NCBI GenBank assembly: GCA_031412575.1
Contig: JANODG010000161.1
Location: 1-38,964, forward strand
From: JAMLIO01 sp031412575
GTDB lineage: Bacteria; Bdellovibrionota; Bdellovibrionia; Bdellovibrionales; UBA1609
Direction of reading: 5' to 3'
DNA length: 38,964 bases
Shown here: piece by piece, positions 7,209 through 15,565 of the stretch
Numbering within the stretch: the stretch's first letter is position 1
Layout of the letters: each line of letters starts with the position of its first letter
Program-made: the position numbers and the translations under genes
The notes under the pieces: model-generated
Seen by the model: the letters and a program-made list of their open reading frames with translations, nothing else
The model's database searches: none
Told to the model about the DNA's origin: nothing

Positions 7209-10200
7209 ATGCGTTTTGTGTTCATGCTAATGATTTTTGTGTTTTCTATCTTCACTTCAATTCAATCAGCTCTGGGGTGCGGGTGCGCAGTGGAGGCGGT
7301 CCCAGAATATACGTGCAATTGTGAAACTGAATTTTACTACTCGAGTATGGGGTGCAGTAAAAGGATAGGCTGTTACCCTTTCGATCCTAATTCAGGTTGT
7401 TTATTAGGTTCTTGGGGATGGTCGAGTGAGTGTGGAATAGGTTTTCCGCAAATTGAGAACACATCCGGGCCGCCAGACAGCAATGGACCAAATTGTGGTG
7501 CGGGCTCAATTGTAAAAATAGATAATCAATCTTTACAAGAAAATATTCCTTTGCATGGATCAGATCTGGAATTGGTGTATTCAACAGAACGTGTCATCGG
7601 TAGAAGAAGTAAACTACAGCACAAACAATTTATCTCTGCACCTACCGACACAAATGTTACAGAAGTCTTTGTGATTCACACGATCGACGGTGTACCGACA
7701 ACAACGAATTATGGTGTCAGTGCAGACATCAATTACAGCTACCAATGGAATGGATTAGGTTCTTCATCTCAAGAATTTATTGACGGTGTCGACAACATTT
7801 TGGAAGTAGAATACGAATTCAACAACACAACCCGCTCAAAAATTTATGAAACTTTCCCGAAACTTGGTTTTTTAAATGCAAAACTTTTAGGGCTTGGTGG
7901 TTTTACTTTATCCAATCTTCATTTTTACAATTTAAAATTAAAAAAGCTGCACATGGGAACTGGTTTTGACCGAATCATCGACTTCATAAAAATTAACAAA
8001 TCAGGCGACGTCATTGAAAAGTTACTTCCAGATGCAACAAGTTTCACAAACTATTTAGTCGTCAGTGAAGATGGCAAAGAGGCTTATATTTTTGACACTT
8101 TTGGTTATCACATCGAAACAAGGTCTACCCGAACTTCGAAAGTCTTGACTACATTTACCTACGACGTAAATAAAAAATTAACGCAAGTAGAAGACGCCTT
8201 CAATAATGAAACCATTATCACCCGCCCTAATAGCACAACTGTTGAGATTCAAACGCCATCAGGTAAATTAACTGTCCTTTCTTTAAATGCAAATGGATAT
8301 GCTGTAAGTGTTACTACACCTAACAGTGAAGTTTACGGAATGCAGTATTCTACGGTTCCAGGTCAAGACGGTTTAATGACAAGTTTTGAAGATCCTAAAG
8401 GTAAAATCTCAACATTTGTATATGACGCCGATGGAGACCTCATTGAAGATTCAAACAACTCAGGTCAAAGTATTGAACTTAATGTTCTCGAAGATGAAAT
8501 TGATCATAAGTTAATTCAAGCTATTTCGGCTGAAGGTCGTATCACACAATACTACACAACCTTCTTACCCCAAGGCGAATCATCAACTGCTAAAACAAAA
8601 CCGACTGGTGCTTACGGTACCGAAAGTAAACAAAGTTCTGCTACCTATGTCACACGACCAGATGGTTCGAACACATCGATTTCCAGAGTCCAAGATCCAA
8701 GATTTGATTATCATGTTTATACTGATTATTCGACAACCTTAAATTCACAGGGCGAAAATCATAATTATACACAATCAGATACTTTTACTTTCTTAGAGAC
8801 GGATTTACTTAAATTAGACGATCACATAAAGGTCGTCACTTATGACACTAAAAATTGGCAAACTACTTACGATGATATAACGCAAACTTACACGACAACC
8901 ACACCACTTAATCGCACGGAAAAAATTAAATACAATAACTTTGATCAAGTGGTCGAAACCAAAACCGCAAGTTTTTCACCCGTTGTATACAACTATGATG
9001 TTCGCGGTCGTTTAAGTGGCATCACACAAAACACAAGAACGTGGGGATATGTTTATAACGCAGAATACGAAGTTCAAAGCGAAACCAATCCATTAAACGA
9101 AACTATAAATTATGTTTACGATAATAACGGGCGTGTCGTTGAAGTCACTTATCCCAACACCGAAAAAGCTTTTTTTGAATATGACCAAGTCGGGAATATC
9201 AAAAAGATTAAAGCCGGAACTAAACCTTGGCATGAATTGATGTACAATTTATTTGGTGGAATTTTCAAATACATCATGCCGGATTTAGGATCAGGAATTA
9301 AAACCGTAGAATACACTTATAATAATGACAAACAATTAACCCAAATCACCAGAGAAAATTTAAGTCAGATTAATTTCACATATGGTTTAACGACAGGATT
9401 ACTTGAACAAATCACTGCGCCCGAAGGCAATTATGTTTACACAACAGATTTAACAACAGAACAGCTTAGCCAAATTAAAGCGCCAAATAATGTTGAGATT
9501 AACTACACTTACCTTATAGACGCGTTACAAATCCAAGGTATAAAAGACGGCGTCAACAATTCGACGTATCGTTACGACTACGCAAAGATGCTTCCTAATA
9601 AACGGACACTAAGACACCAAGATTCAAATTCGAATGTAAGTCATGTGACAAATATCACATACAACAACGATAGGCTTATGACTGTTGTGGGCGCACAAAC
9701 CCTTACCCGCACAGCAAGCACAGGTTTAATCAGTGCCACAAGTTTAACAGGCGGCATGACTGAACAATACACTTACAACGCAAACTACGGCGAGGTTGCA
9801 TCTTACAACGTGAAGTTTTCAACCACTCAAAAATATAATGAAGTTTACACCAGGGACGCTTTAGGCCGAACCACAAAGCGCGTTGAAACTGTTGACGCAA
9901 ATCCTGCAACTACACACGATTACGTCTATGACTCCAGAGGAAGACTTATCGAAGCTAAGCTAGCTAACGTCATTCAACGAAAATACAGCTATGATTCAAA
10001 TTCAAACAGGCTAGATATAAAAAATGCAGCTTTAAATCAGTTAGCAGTAGGAACCTATAACGATCAAGATCAGTTACTGACCTACATTATAAAAAACGCT
10101 GGCGGCGCTACACTTTATAACTACACCTACACGTATGATGATTTCGGGAACAGGCTTACAAAAATACATTCCACAAACAACACACGTGAAGAATACATTT

Positions 10201-11078
10201 ACAGTTCGCTTGGCGCATTAGAAAGCTACATCAAAAAGAACGCTACAACATTAGTAGTATTAAAAACAATCATTTATAAGAACGATGCTCAAGGTAGAAG
10301 AATAACTAAAACTGAAGATGGCACATTACAAACAAGATACATTTACGATGAAACGATAAGACTAGTAGGTGAAGTGACACCAAACGGGGACACACTAACC
10401 CATTACGTGTACGCGGATAAATCCCACACACCAAGATACATGAATAGAGCAGGGACTAATTACAAGATTGCAACCAACGAACAGGGATCAGTCAGGTTTG
10501 TATACAATTCAACTACCGGAGCGGTAGTGCAAGAAATGACCTATGATGAATATGGAAATGTATTAACAGATTCAAGTCCAGGATTTCAACCCTTCGGATT
10601 TGCGGGTGGTATCTACGATCCAGACACAAGGCTAACAAGATTCGGCGCAAGAGACTACGATGCAGAAATCGGTAGATGGACATCAAAAGATCCGATAAGA
10701 TTTGAAGGTGGCGATACGAATTTGTATTCTTACGTTTTGCAAGATCCAATAGGTTATATTGATCCAACGGGATTAAGGTTTGATCCAGGTGGTGGTGGAA
10801 TTGCTATACCTGGTGGAGGTATAGGCATTGGTGGTGGCGGTGGTGGAGTCGGCATTGGTATCGGAGTCGGTTCTGGAATTGGTGCTGCGGGCGCTATATC
10901 AATTCCAAATGCTTGTTCGAAAGGTGATGCACAACAAAATACTAAAGCACAGTGTAATCAACAGTTTGAACAAGCAAAGAGAACATGTGATTCAATATAC
11001 CCAGCGAAGCACCCAAGTAAATATGAATGTTTTGCGAATGCATATCTTCAGTTTAGAAAATGTGCGAGCGGAAATTAG
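7209..11078 (+). CDS. Exported RHS/YD-repeat protein with variable C-terminal tip
   Basis: RHS proteins fold into a large beta-cocoon around a C-terminal tip that is often a toxin delivered to neighbours. The ATG at 7209 (1289 residues) is preferred over one 30 nt upstream because AAAGGGG lies just before it and the product begins with a clean signal peptide ending near SALG-CGC. The N-terminus (about 70 residues) is Cys-rich. YD repeats (YTYNNDKQ, YSYDSNSNR, YTYDDFGNR and others) fill most of the body. The core ends with the diagnostic ARDYDAEIGRWTSKDPI and YIDPTGL. After this is a Gly-rich linker and a roughly 55-residue tip with five Cys; the tip matches no toxin I know. No VgrG or PAAR domain is visible, so Sec export and surface display in the style of WapA is more likely than type VI secretion. 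Decayed copies of two parts of this gene lie downstream. Confidence 0.93.
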   Translation: MRFVFMLMIFVFSIFTSIQSALGCGCAVEAVPEYTCNCETEFYYSSMGCSKRIGCYPFDPNSGCLLGSWGWSSECGIGFPQIENTSGPPDSNGPNCGAGSIVKIDNQSLQENIPLHGSDLELVYSTERVIGRRSKLQHKQFISAPTDTNVTEVFVIHTIDGVPTTTNYGVSADINYSYQWNGLGSSSQEFIDGVDNILEVEYEFNNTTRSKIYETFPKLGFLNAKLLGLGGFTLSNLHFYNLKLKKLHMGTGFDRIIDFIKINKSGDVIEKLLPDATSFTNYLVVSEDGKEAYIFDTFGYHIETRSTRTSKVLTTFTYDVNKKLTQVEDAFNNETIITRPNSTTVEIQTPSGKLTVLSLNANGYAVSVTTPNSEVYGMQYSTVPGQDGLMTSFEDPKGKISTFVYDADGDLIEDSNNSGQSIELNVLEDEIDHKLIQAISAEGRITQYYTTFLPQGESSTAKTKPTGAYGTESKQSSATYVTRPDGSNTSISRVQDPRFDYHVYTDYSTTLNSQGENHNYTQSDTFTFLETDLLKLDDHIKVVTYDTKNWQTTYDDITQTYTTTTPLNRTEKIKYNNFDQVVETKTASFSPVVYNYDVRGRLSGITQNTRTWGYVYNAEYEVQSETNPLNETINYVYDNNGRVVEVTYPNTEKAFFEYDQVGNIKKIKAGTKPWHELMYNLFGGIFKYIMPDLGSGIKTVEYTYNNDKQLTQITRENLSQINFTYGLTTGLLEQITAPEGNYVYTTDLTTEQLSQIKAPNNVEINYTYLIDALQIQGIKDGVNNSTYRYDYAKMLPNKRTLRHQDSNSNVSHVTNITYNNDRLMTVVGAQTLTRTASTGLISATSLTGGMTEQYTYNANYGEVASYNVKFSTTQKYNEVYTRDALGRTTKRVETVDANPATTHDYVYDSRGRLIEAKLANVIQRKYSYDSNSNRLDIKNAALNQLAVGTYNDQDQLLTYIIKNAGGATLYNYTYTYDDFGNRLTKIHSTNNTREEYIYSSLGALESYIKKNATTLVVLKTIIYKNDAQGRRITKTEDGTLQTRYIYDETIRLVGEVTPNGDTLTHYVYADKSHTPRYMNRAGTNYKIATNEQGSVRFVYNSTTGAVVQEMTYDEYGNVLTDSSPGFQPFGFAGGIYDPDTRLTRFGARDYDAEIGRWTSKDPIRFEGGDTNLYSYVLQDPIGYIDPTGLRFDPGGGGIAIPGGGIGIGGGGGGVGIGIGVGSGIGAAGAISIPNACSKGDAQQNTKAQCNQQFEQAKRTCDSIYPAKHPSKYECFANAYLQFRKCASGN

Positions 11079-11085
11079 GAGAAAT

Positions 11086-11658
11086 ATGTTTTACGAAGTT
11101 ATTGAAACAAAAATTCAACAGGATTTTATAAACTCACTTTGTGTTGTGTCTCTCCAATCCAAAAGCGGTCACAGTGATATGATATTTTCAGATGTTTGGA
11201 ATTTACCGCTTATTAGACCTATCTTTGAAGAACAAAATTTTGATATTATTGGTAAATCTTTAAAATCCGGTGATAAAGGTTTTAAAGACTATTCAATCAA
11301 AACAAAGGCATTGCTAAGTAGTCGAAAAACTAACAATAACGATGTAGTTTTAATAGATTTTCGGATTTCAGATAAAATAAAATCTGATGTTGTATTAAAT
11401 GGTAATGGGCTCATAGCTGAAAAATTAATTGAACCTGTGTTAATAAATATTATTGCCGCAAACCATAGTTTAGTAAAAGATCAAGGCGACGATTTAGACT
11501 TAATTAAAGATATAAGTGATATAAATCGTGGAATTCACGCTTACCAAATCATCATTGCTGAACGTTTATTTGATGTTAAAGATTTGAAGTCTAAAGGAAT
11601 GATCATTTTTGAAGAGAGCGTAATATTTTCTAATTTAGTACTAATGGGTAAGATTTAA
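11086..11658 (+). CDS. Unknown protein coupled to the RHS gene, possible immunity protein
   Basis: A 190-residue soluble protein that I do not recognise. The ATG at 11086 is 7 nt after the RHS stop, and the ribosome-binding sequence AGGAGA overlaps the end of the RHS gene, so translation is probably coupled. The frame is open further upstream, but that extension only shadows the RHS tip. There is no signal peptide or membrane helix. It has mixed alpha/beta character with segments such as SDVWNLPLIRPIF and NDVVLIDFRISDKI. Position directly behind an RHS tip is where cognate immunity genes usually lie; that role is inferred from position only. Confidence 0.75.
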   Translation: MFYEVIETKIQQDFINSLCVVSLQSKSGHSDMIFSDVWNLPLIRPIFEEQNFDIIGKSLKSGDKGFKDYSIKTKALLSSRKTNNNDVVLIDFRISDKIKSDVVLNGNGLIAEKLIEPVLINIIAANHSLVKDQGDDLDLIKDISDINRGIHAYQIIIAERLFDVKDLKSKGMIIFEESVIFSNLVLMGKI

Positions 11659-11741
11659 GATTTGATCAAACTATTTAGTAAAAACAATTATTTGAAGTAG
11701 ATTTATTTTTCTGTGGAATTTAATAGTTGCAATCTAATAGG

Positions 11742-11856
11742 CCAGGACAACATCACATACGATAACCCTTGCAAGTGCCCAAAACTTACCCGAACTGTAA
11801 GCACTGATTTGATCGGTGCTAAAAGTTTAACAGGCAATATATGTTTAGAAGAATAA
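11742..11856 (+). pseudogene. Decayed RHS fragment 1
   Basis: Bases 11742-11840 match the intact RHS gene around 9640-9760. Translated in the matching frame it reads NITYDNPCK...LTRTVSTDLIGAKSLTG against NITYNNDRL...LTRTASTGLISATSLTG in the intact gene, with about five codons lost in the middle, and it ends at a stop at 11854-11856. No start or ribosome-binding site belongs to it. It is a leftover of an RHS copy, and its end overlaps the start of the next gene in another frame. Confidence 0.8.
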
Positions 11857-12794
11857 AAACATTTAAGAAAAAAATTAAGCTTTTTATTAAGATTTTAAAT
11901 ATTGAAGATTATGATCAAGCTGTAGTTTTAACTGATTATGACTTATACGCGCTAAAGATAAGAAATATCCTTCAAAAATATTGGGTTGTTAATGATGTTA
12001 GCGGCCAGAGTCAATTTGGCGATATTGTGAATGAATTAGTAAGTAGCTTGCTTTCTTCAAAATCAAAACAAGAGATTTCTTATATAAATGAGACCGTAGG
12101 CAATCAGCTCAAACATTTGTATTGGGAATATACGCAAGTCGCTGGTTATGTAGCTTTATGGGAATTAAAAATTAAAATGTTCGCAGAAAATTTGGGAGTT
12201 GAAACTAGAAAAGCTTTCGATGATAGAAGTAAGAAACAAAAAAATACTAAAATGCTTCCTTTTAAAGACTTTAGCGTGATAATCAAAGAGCTGAATGAAA
12301 GAACTAATTATAATTTGGAATTAGATTTAAATAATCTAAAACAATTACGCGATGCTGTCATTCATGGAAACTTAGATCAACTAAGGTTGCTGTATAATAG
12401 TTGTTCAGAAAAGTTTTCAGAAATATCTAAGGGCAATCTTCATGTTCTAAGTATAAAAAATGGCAAGACAAAAAACTTAAGCGATCCCATTTCCTTAGAG
12501 GAAAAGGAAGCGATCAACTCATTTACGTGGTTTTTAGAGGTTGGGAACTCAAAATTATTAAATGAAATTTGGCATTTGTTTGCGCAATCTGTAGGTAAAA
12601 TTCATTTATTGGAAAATTTTTTGTCGAGTTCATTTAATGAGCGCTCAGATGCATTTACAAGGGTAGTTATTAATAGTGACGGTTTTACAGAAGCGGATAA
12701 AGAGAAATTTGAAAAGTACTTTGTGGAATTTGGAATTAAACTATCGGTTGATGACTATTTTAGTGATATAAATAAATTGATCAAAAGGCGGTAA
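11841..12794 (+). CDS. Unknown 317-residue protein with HEPN-like R-x4-H motif
   Basis: No family is recognised for the whole protein. It is Lys-rich, largely helical in appearance, with no signal peptide or membrane helix. Near the middle it has LKQLRDAVIHGN, giving Arg170 and His175. An R-x4-H pair followed by Gly/Asn at the end of a helix is the hallmark of many HEPN domains, which include ribonuclease toxins and phage-defence proteins; this is a motif-level match only. The ATG start and its AGGC ribosome-binding bases sit inside a decayed RHS fragment, and a second RHS fragment follows the gene. It may therefore be displaced RHS-associated cargo, an immunity gene or a defence gene. No homologous partner gene is seen beside it. 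Confidence 0.7.
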   Translation: MFRRIKTFKKKIKLFIKILNIEDYDQAVVLTDYDLYALKIRNILQKYWVVNDVSGQSQFGDIVNELVSSLLSSKSKQEISYINETVGNQLKHLYWEYTQVAGYVALWELKIKMFAENLGVETRKAFDDRSKKQKNTKMLPFKDFSVIIKELNERTNYNLELDLNNLKQLRDAVIHGNLDQLRLLYNSCSEKFSEISKGNLHVLSIKNGKTKNLSDPISLEEKEAINSFTWFLEVGNSKLLNEIWHLFAQSVGKIHLLENFLSSSFNERSDAFTRVVINSDGFTEADKEKFEKYFVEFGIKLSVDDYFSDINKLIKRR

Positions 12795-12868
12795 TGGCCT
12801 TATCTTTGATGCTTTTTTTTAACAAAATAAGTGCCTACTACTTTTTTCGGATGCAACGTGCCAGTAAA

Positions 12869-13061
12869 ATGAAACGACAAGACAAGTAGGTGAAGTGACA
12901 CCGAACGGGGACACACAAACCCATTACGTTTAAGCAGAAAAATCCCACACACTTATCTACATGAACAGAGCAGGGACCAATTACAAGATTGCAACGAATG
13001 AACAAGGATCAGTAAGATTTGTGTACAATTCTAATACCGGAGTGGTAGTGCAAGAAATCAC
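12869..13061 (+). pseudogene. Decayed RHS fragment 2
   Basis: Close copy of the intact RHS gene at about 10347-10540, without gaps by eye. The translation follows the same frame (VGEVTPNGDTQTHYV, stop, AEKSHTLIYMNRAG...) and has one nonsense codon (TAA at about 12930) where the intact gene has Tyr. Similarity ends abruptly at about 13061, before the conserved end of the core. It is a truncated relic of a second RHS copy. Confidence 0.88.
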
Positions 13062-13093
13062 AGTTATATTTAAATGAAGTTCACAAACAATCC

Positions 13094-13112
13094 ATGAGTA
13101 ATAATTACTCAT
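13094..13112. promoter_or_regulatory. 19-bp palindrome upstream of the kinase gene
   Basis: ATGAGTAAT (13094-13102) and ATTACTCAT (13104-13112) are perfect reverse complements around a single A. It is followed 13 nt later by a GGGTA/TACCC hairpin. It lies about 150 nt upstream of the kinase start. A dimeric regulator site is possible; no T-run supports a terminator. Confidence 0.4.
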
Positions 13113-13264
13113 TAGAAAAATCGCTGGGTAAAAATACCCCATTCAACTTTTACGAAAAGCCGCCTAAACGTCCTGCACGCGTTTGATTCTAAAATGGGGA
13201 TTTAATGCACAACTAAGGCCATGGACACTATCTTGCATCACTCACTTTGGATGGTGGAGATTAA

Positions 13265-14956
13265 ATGCAGGATATTGGCCAATGGCTTGAACAGAATAAG
13301 CAGCGAGTTTTAGATACATGGGAAGAGCGAATGAGGCAAAGGATACCTGTAGCCAGGCCCATTGACTCAATTAATTTAACAAACTCCATACCAGATCTTT
13401 ATGATTATCTAGTTAAAACCTTAATCGAAACAAAGCCTAAGGAATACTTAAAAAAAATTGGAACATCGCTAGGAAAAGACCATGGCGAACAAAGAAGTCG
13501 AATACGGGGATACAGTCTAAGTTTTGTGATCGAGGAGTACAATATACTCCGAAATGTTTTATTTGAAATTGCAAGGGAGAGAGGGGAATTGGAAACAGAA
13601 GATACAGATGTAATAATCGATGCGATCGCTTTAGGAATTCGAAATGCAGCTTCAGAGTTTGCAAAAATTAAAACAGCCGAACATATCGCTGCCAAACAAG
13701 AGGCCGAAAAGGCGAATGTTGCGAAGTCGGCTTTTCTAGCAAATATGAGTCACGAAATCCGAACCCCTCTTGGCGCCATTCTTGGATTTACGGAATTACT
13801 TAAAGAAGCTTCTTCAAAATCTGATCGAGATAAATATATTCAAGTTATAAGCCGCAATGGCAAACTTTTATCAAAATTAATTGATGATATTCTTGACCTT
13901 TCTAAAATTGAAGCTGGCCATTTAGAAATGGAAAGTATCGATTTTGATCTTCGTAACGTTTTAGACGATATAATTTCTCTATTTAGCGAACGCGCCAAAG
14001 ATAAGAATATAAAACTTATCCTGGACTACTCAAATGAAATCCCCAAAAAGATTTGTAGCGATCCAACACGTATTCGCCAAATTTTGATAAATCTTATTGG
14101 CAATGCGATTAAATTTACATCCGTAGGACAAGTTAAAATTAAAGTTAAAATGATAGCTAAAGTTGATTCTGACGCCGCTCCTAATGTTGCTCCTGACGCT
14201 GATTCTGAAGCCTCAGCTGATTCTGAAGCCTCAGCTGATTCCGATGCAATTCAAAATCTAAATCCCAAAGCTAATCCGTTCGCAAATACTAATTTGATAT
14301 TGCACTTAGAAATAGAGGATACAGGAATTGGCATGAAAATCGATGAATCTGAGTCTATGTTCGAACCTTTCTCTCAGATCGACGCTACTATGACTCGCAA
14401 ATTTGGCGGAACCGGACTTGGTCTTTCACTGTCTCGTAAGCTTGCAAGAGCTCTTGGTGGTGACGTTTGGGTTAAGAAATGTGAACTCAATAAAGGATGT
14501 ACCTTTATCGCAACGGTAGTTGTAAATCCCGCAGGATCATTAATTCCATTAGTTAATTCAACTGAATCTGACCTTAGCCAAATAAAAGTTCTTTTAGTCG
14601 AAGACTCTATAGATAATCAATTCTACATCAAGCAACTACTCTCAGATAAAGGGTTTAAAGTGGATATCGCAAATGATGGGCAAGAAGGTGTAGAGAAAGC
14701 CATGAATCATTTTTATGATATTATTATTATGGATGTTCAAATGCCGCTCTTAGATGGCTATCAGGCCACACGACAACTACGGCAGCAGAAATACAATCGA
14801 CCGATTATAGCTTTAACTGCACATGCCATGGTTGAAGATCAAAAGAAAAGCATGGCTGCAGGATGTGATGCTCACCTGACAAAACCAATCGATCCTGACA
14901 ATTTGATTCGAACTATAACTGATCTTTATGAAGCCTCAAAAATAAGGAAAGCTTAA
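13265..14956 (+). CDS. Hybrid histidine kinase with RsbRD-type sensor and receiver domain
   Basis: A 563-residue soluble sensor kinase. Residues 1-140 resemble the RsbRD N-terminal sensory domain found in stress-signalling kinases (RSRIRGYSLSFVIEEYNILR). The HisKA segment FLANMSHEIRTPLGAILGF places the phospho-acceptor at His163. The ATPase domain has the N box (RQILINLIGNAIKFT), a DTGIGM G1 box and GGTGLGLSLS. A receiver domain follows, with Asp490 in MDVQMPLLDGY as acceptor and a conserved Lys in LTKPID. An Ala/Asp/Ser-rich insert of about 45 residues, partly built from an 18-bp DNA repeat, lies between the N and G1 boxes. No membrane helix is seen, so it senses a cytoplasmic signal. The ATG has GGAGA 4 nt upstream. 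The PNPOx-like gene follows after 43 nt and may share its transcript. Confidence 0.95.
   Translation: MQDIGQWLEQNKQRVLDTWEERMRQRIPVARPIDSINLTNSIPDLYDYLVKTLIETKPKEYLKKIGTSLGKDHGEQRSRIRGYSLSFVIEEYNILRNVLFEIARERGELETEDTDVIIDAIALGIRNAASEFAKIKTAEHIAAKQEAEKANVAKSAFLANMSHEIRTPLGAILGFTELLKEASSKSDRDKYIQVISRNGKLLSKLIDDILDLSKIEAGHLEMESIDFDLRNVLDDIISLFSERAKDKNIKLILDYSNEIPKKICSDPTRIRQILINLIGNAIKFTSVGQVKIKVKMIAKVDSDAAPNVAPDADSEASADSEASADSDAIQNLNPKANPFANTNLILHLEIEDTGIGMKIDESESMFEPFSQIDATMTRKFGGTGLGLSLSRKLARALGGDVWVKKCELNKGCTFIATVVVNPAGSLIPLVNSTESDLSQIKVLLVEDSIDNQFYIKQLLSDKGFKVDIANDGQEGVEKAMNHFYDIIIMDVQMPLLDGYQATRQLRQQKYNRPIIALTAHAMVEDQKKSMAAGCDAHLTKPIDPDNLIRTITDLYEASKIRKA
14198..14233 (+). repeat. 18-bp in-frame tandem repeat in the kinase gene
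   Basis: GCTGATTCTGAAGCCTCA occurs twice in a row (14198-14215 and 14216-14233), followed by a partial third copy. It encodes ADSEAS twice within the insert of the ATPase domain. The copies are identical, so the repeat is probably recent and can slip in length without breaking frame. Confidence 0.85.
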
Positions 14957-14999
14957 ACCAACAATTTTAAATAAAATAATTTTAATTTATGGAGATTTA

Positions 15000-15506
15000 A
15001 TGATGAACGAAACTAAAGGTATTGATTCTAAAGAGTTTGAAAAGATTTTGGCTAGGATGAAAGAGATTCAAGTTTCTTTCTTAAATGTTCAAAGCGAAAA
15101 TGGGATCATAGCTAGGCCTATGATGGCAAGATTTAATGATGAAGATAAAACTGCTATCTACTTTATTTCCGGAGGGGAAGCTACGCAAGTTGAGGCCTTA
15201 TCTAAAGATAGTAAAGCGACAGTGACCATGACAGATTCATCTCAAAAAATTTACATTTTGGTTAAGGGTGAATGTACTTTGACCAAATCAAAAGAAAAAA
15301 TTAAACCCTTTTGGAATGCGATGACAGATGTCTGGTTTCCTGAAGGGCTTGAACATTCGGATGTAACTTTAATTAAATTAGATATTGATACTTTAGAGTG
15401 TTGGGATTCTTCTGGAAATTCAGTTTTAAAAGCTATTGATATGATATTAGCAAAAATTAATAATCGTCAGCCTGAATTAGGAACAAAAAATACGATTCAA
15501 ATTTAA
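15000..15506 (+). CDS. Pyridoxamine 5'-phosphate oxidase-like / general stress protein 26 family
   Basis: A 168-residue soluble protein of the split-barrel flavin-binding fold. The pattern ARPMMARF...IYFISGGEATQVEALSKDSKATVTM, then a Trp-rich segment (PFWNAMTDVWFPEGLEHSDVTLIKL) and the terminal LECWDS is typical of the general stress protein 26 branch of the PNPOx-like superfamily. Members bind FMN or F420-like cofactors and often respond to stress. The substrate is unknown. There are two adjacent ATG codons at 15000 and 15003 with GGAG upstream; the second is equally possible. It follows the hybrid kinase by 43 nt. Confidence 0.85.
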   Translation: MMNETKGIDSKEFEKILARMKEIQVSFLNVQSENGIIARPMMARFNDEDKTAIYFISGGEATQVEALSKDSKATVTMTDSSQKIYILVKGECTLTKSKEKIKPFWNAMTDVWFPEGLEHSDVTLIKLDIDTLECWDSSGNSVLKAIDMILAKINNRQPELGTKNTIQI

Positions 15507-15565
15507 CCATTGATGATCACAATTTTACAAGCTAACCTATCCGACTAGTCTGGAAGAGGATAGCT

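Larger units (their letters stand above)
12795..13264. other. Gap with RHS remains and hairpins before the kinase gene
   Basis: About 470 nt with no intact gene. It holds the second RHS fragment (12869-13061), a 9-bp palindrome (13094-13112), a small GGGTA/TACCC hairpin (13126-13139), and the untranslated leader of the kinase gene with GGAGA at 13256-13260. Confidence 0.7.

Noticed and set aside
7209..11078. Repeats in the RHS gene as a CRISPR-like or satellite array
   Set aside because: The repeats are degenerate YD codons in one long reading frame with no constant repeat-spacer pattern; no cas genes are present.
10828..11085. Upstream extension of the gene after RHS, open in frame from 10828
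   Set aside because: It only shadows the RHS tip in another frame, and a strong AGGAGA ribosome-binding site marks the ATG at 11086.
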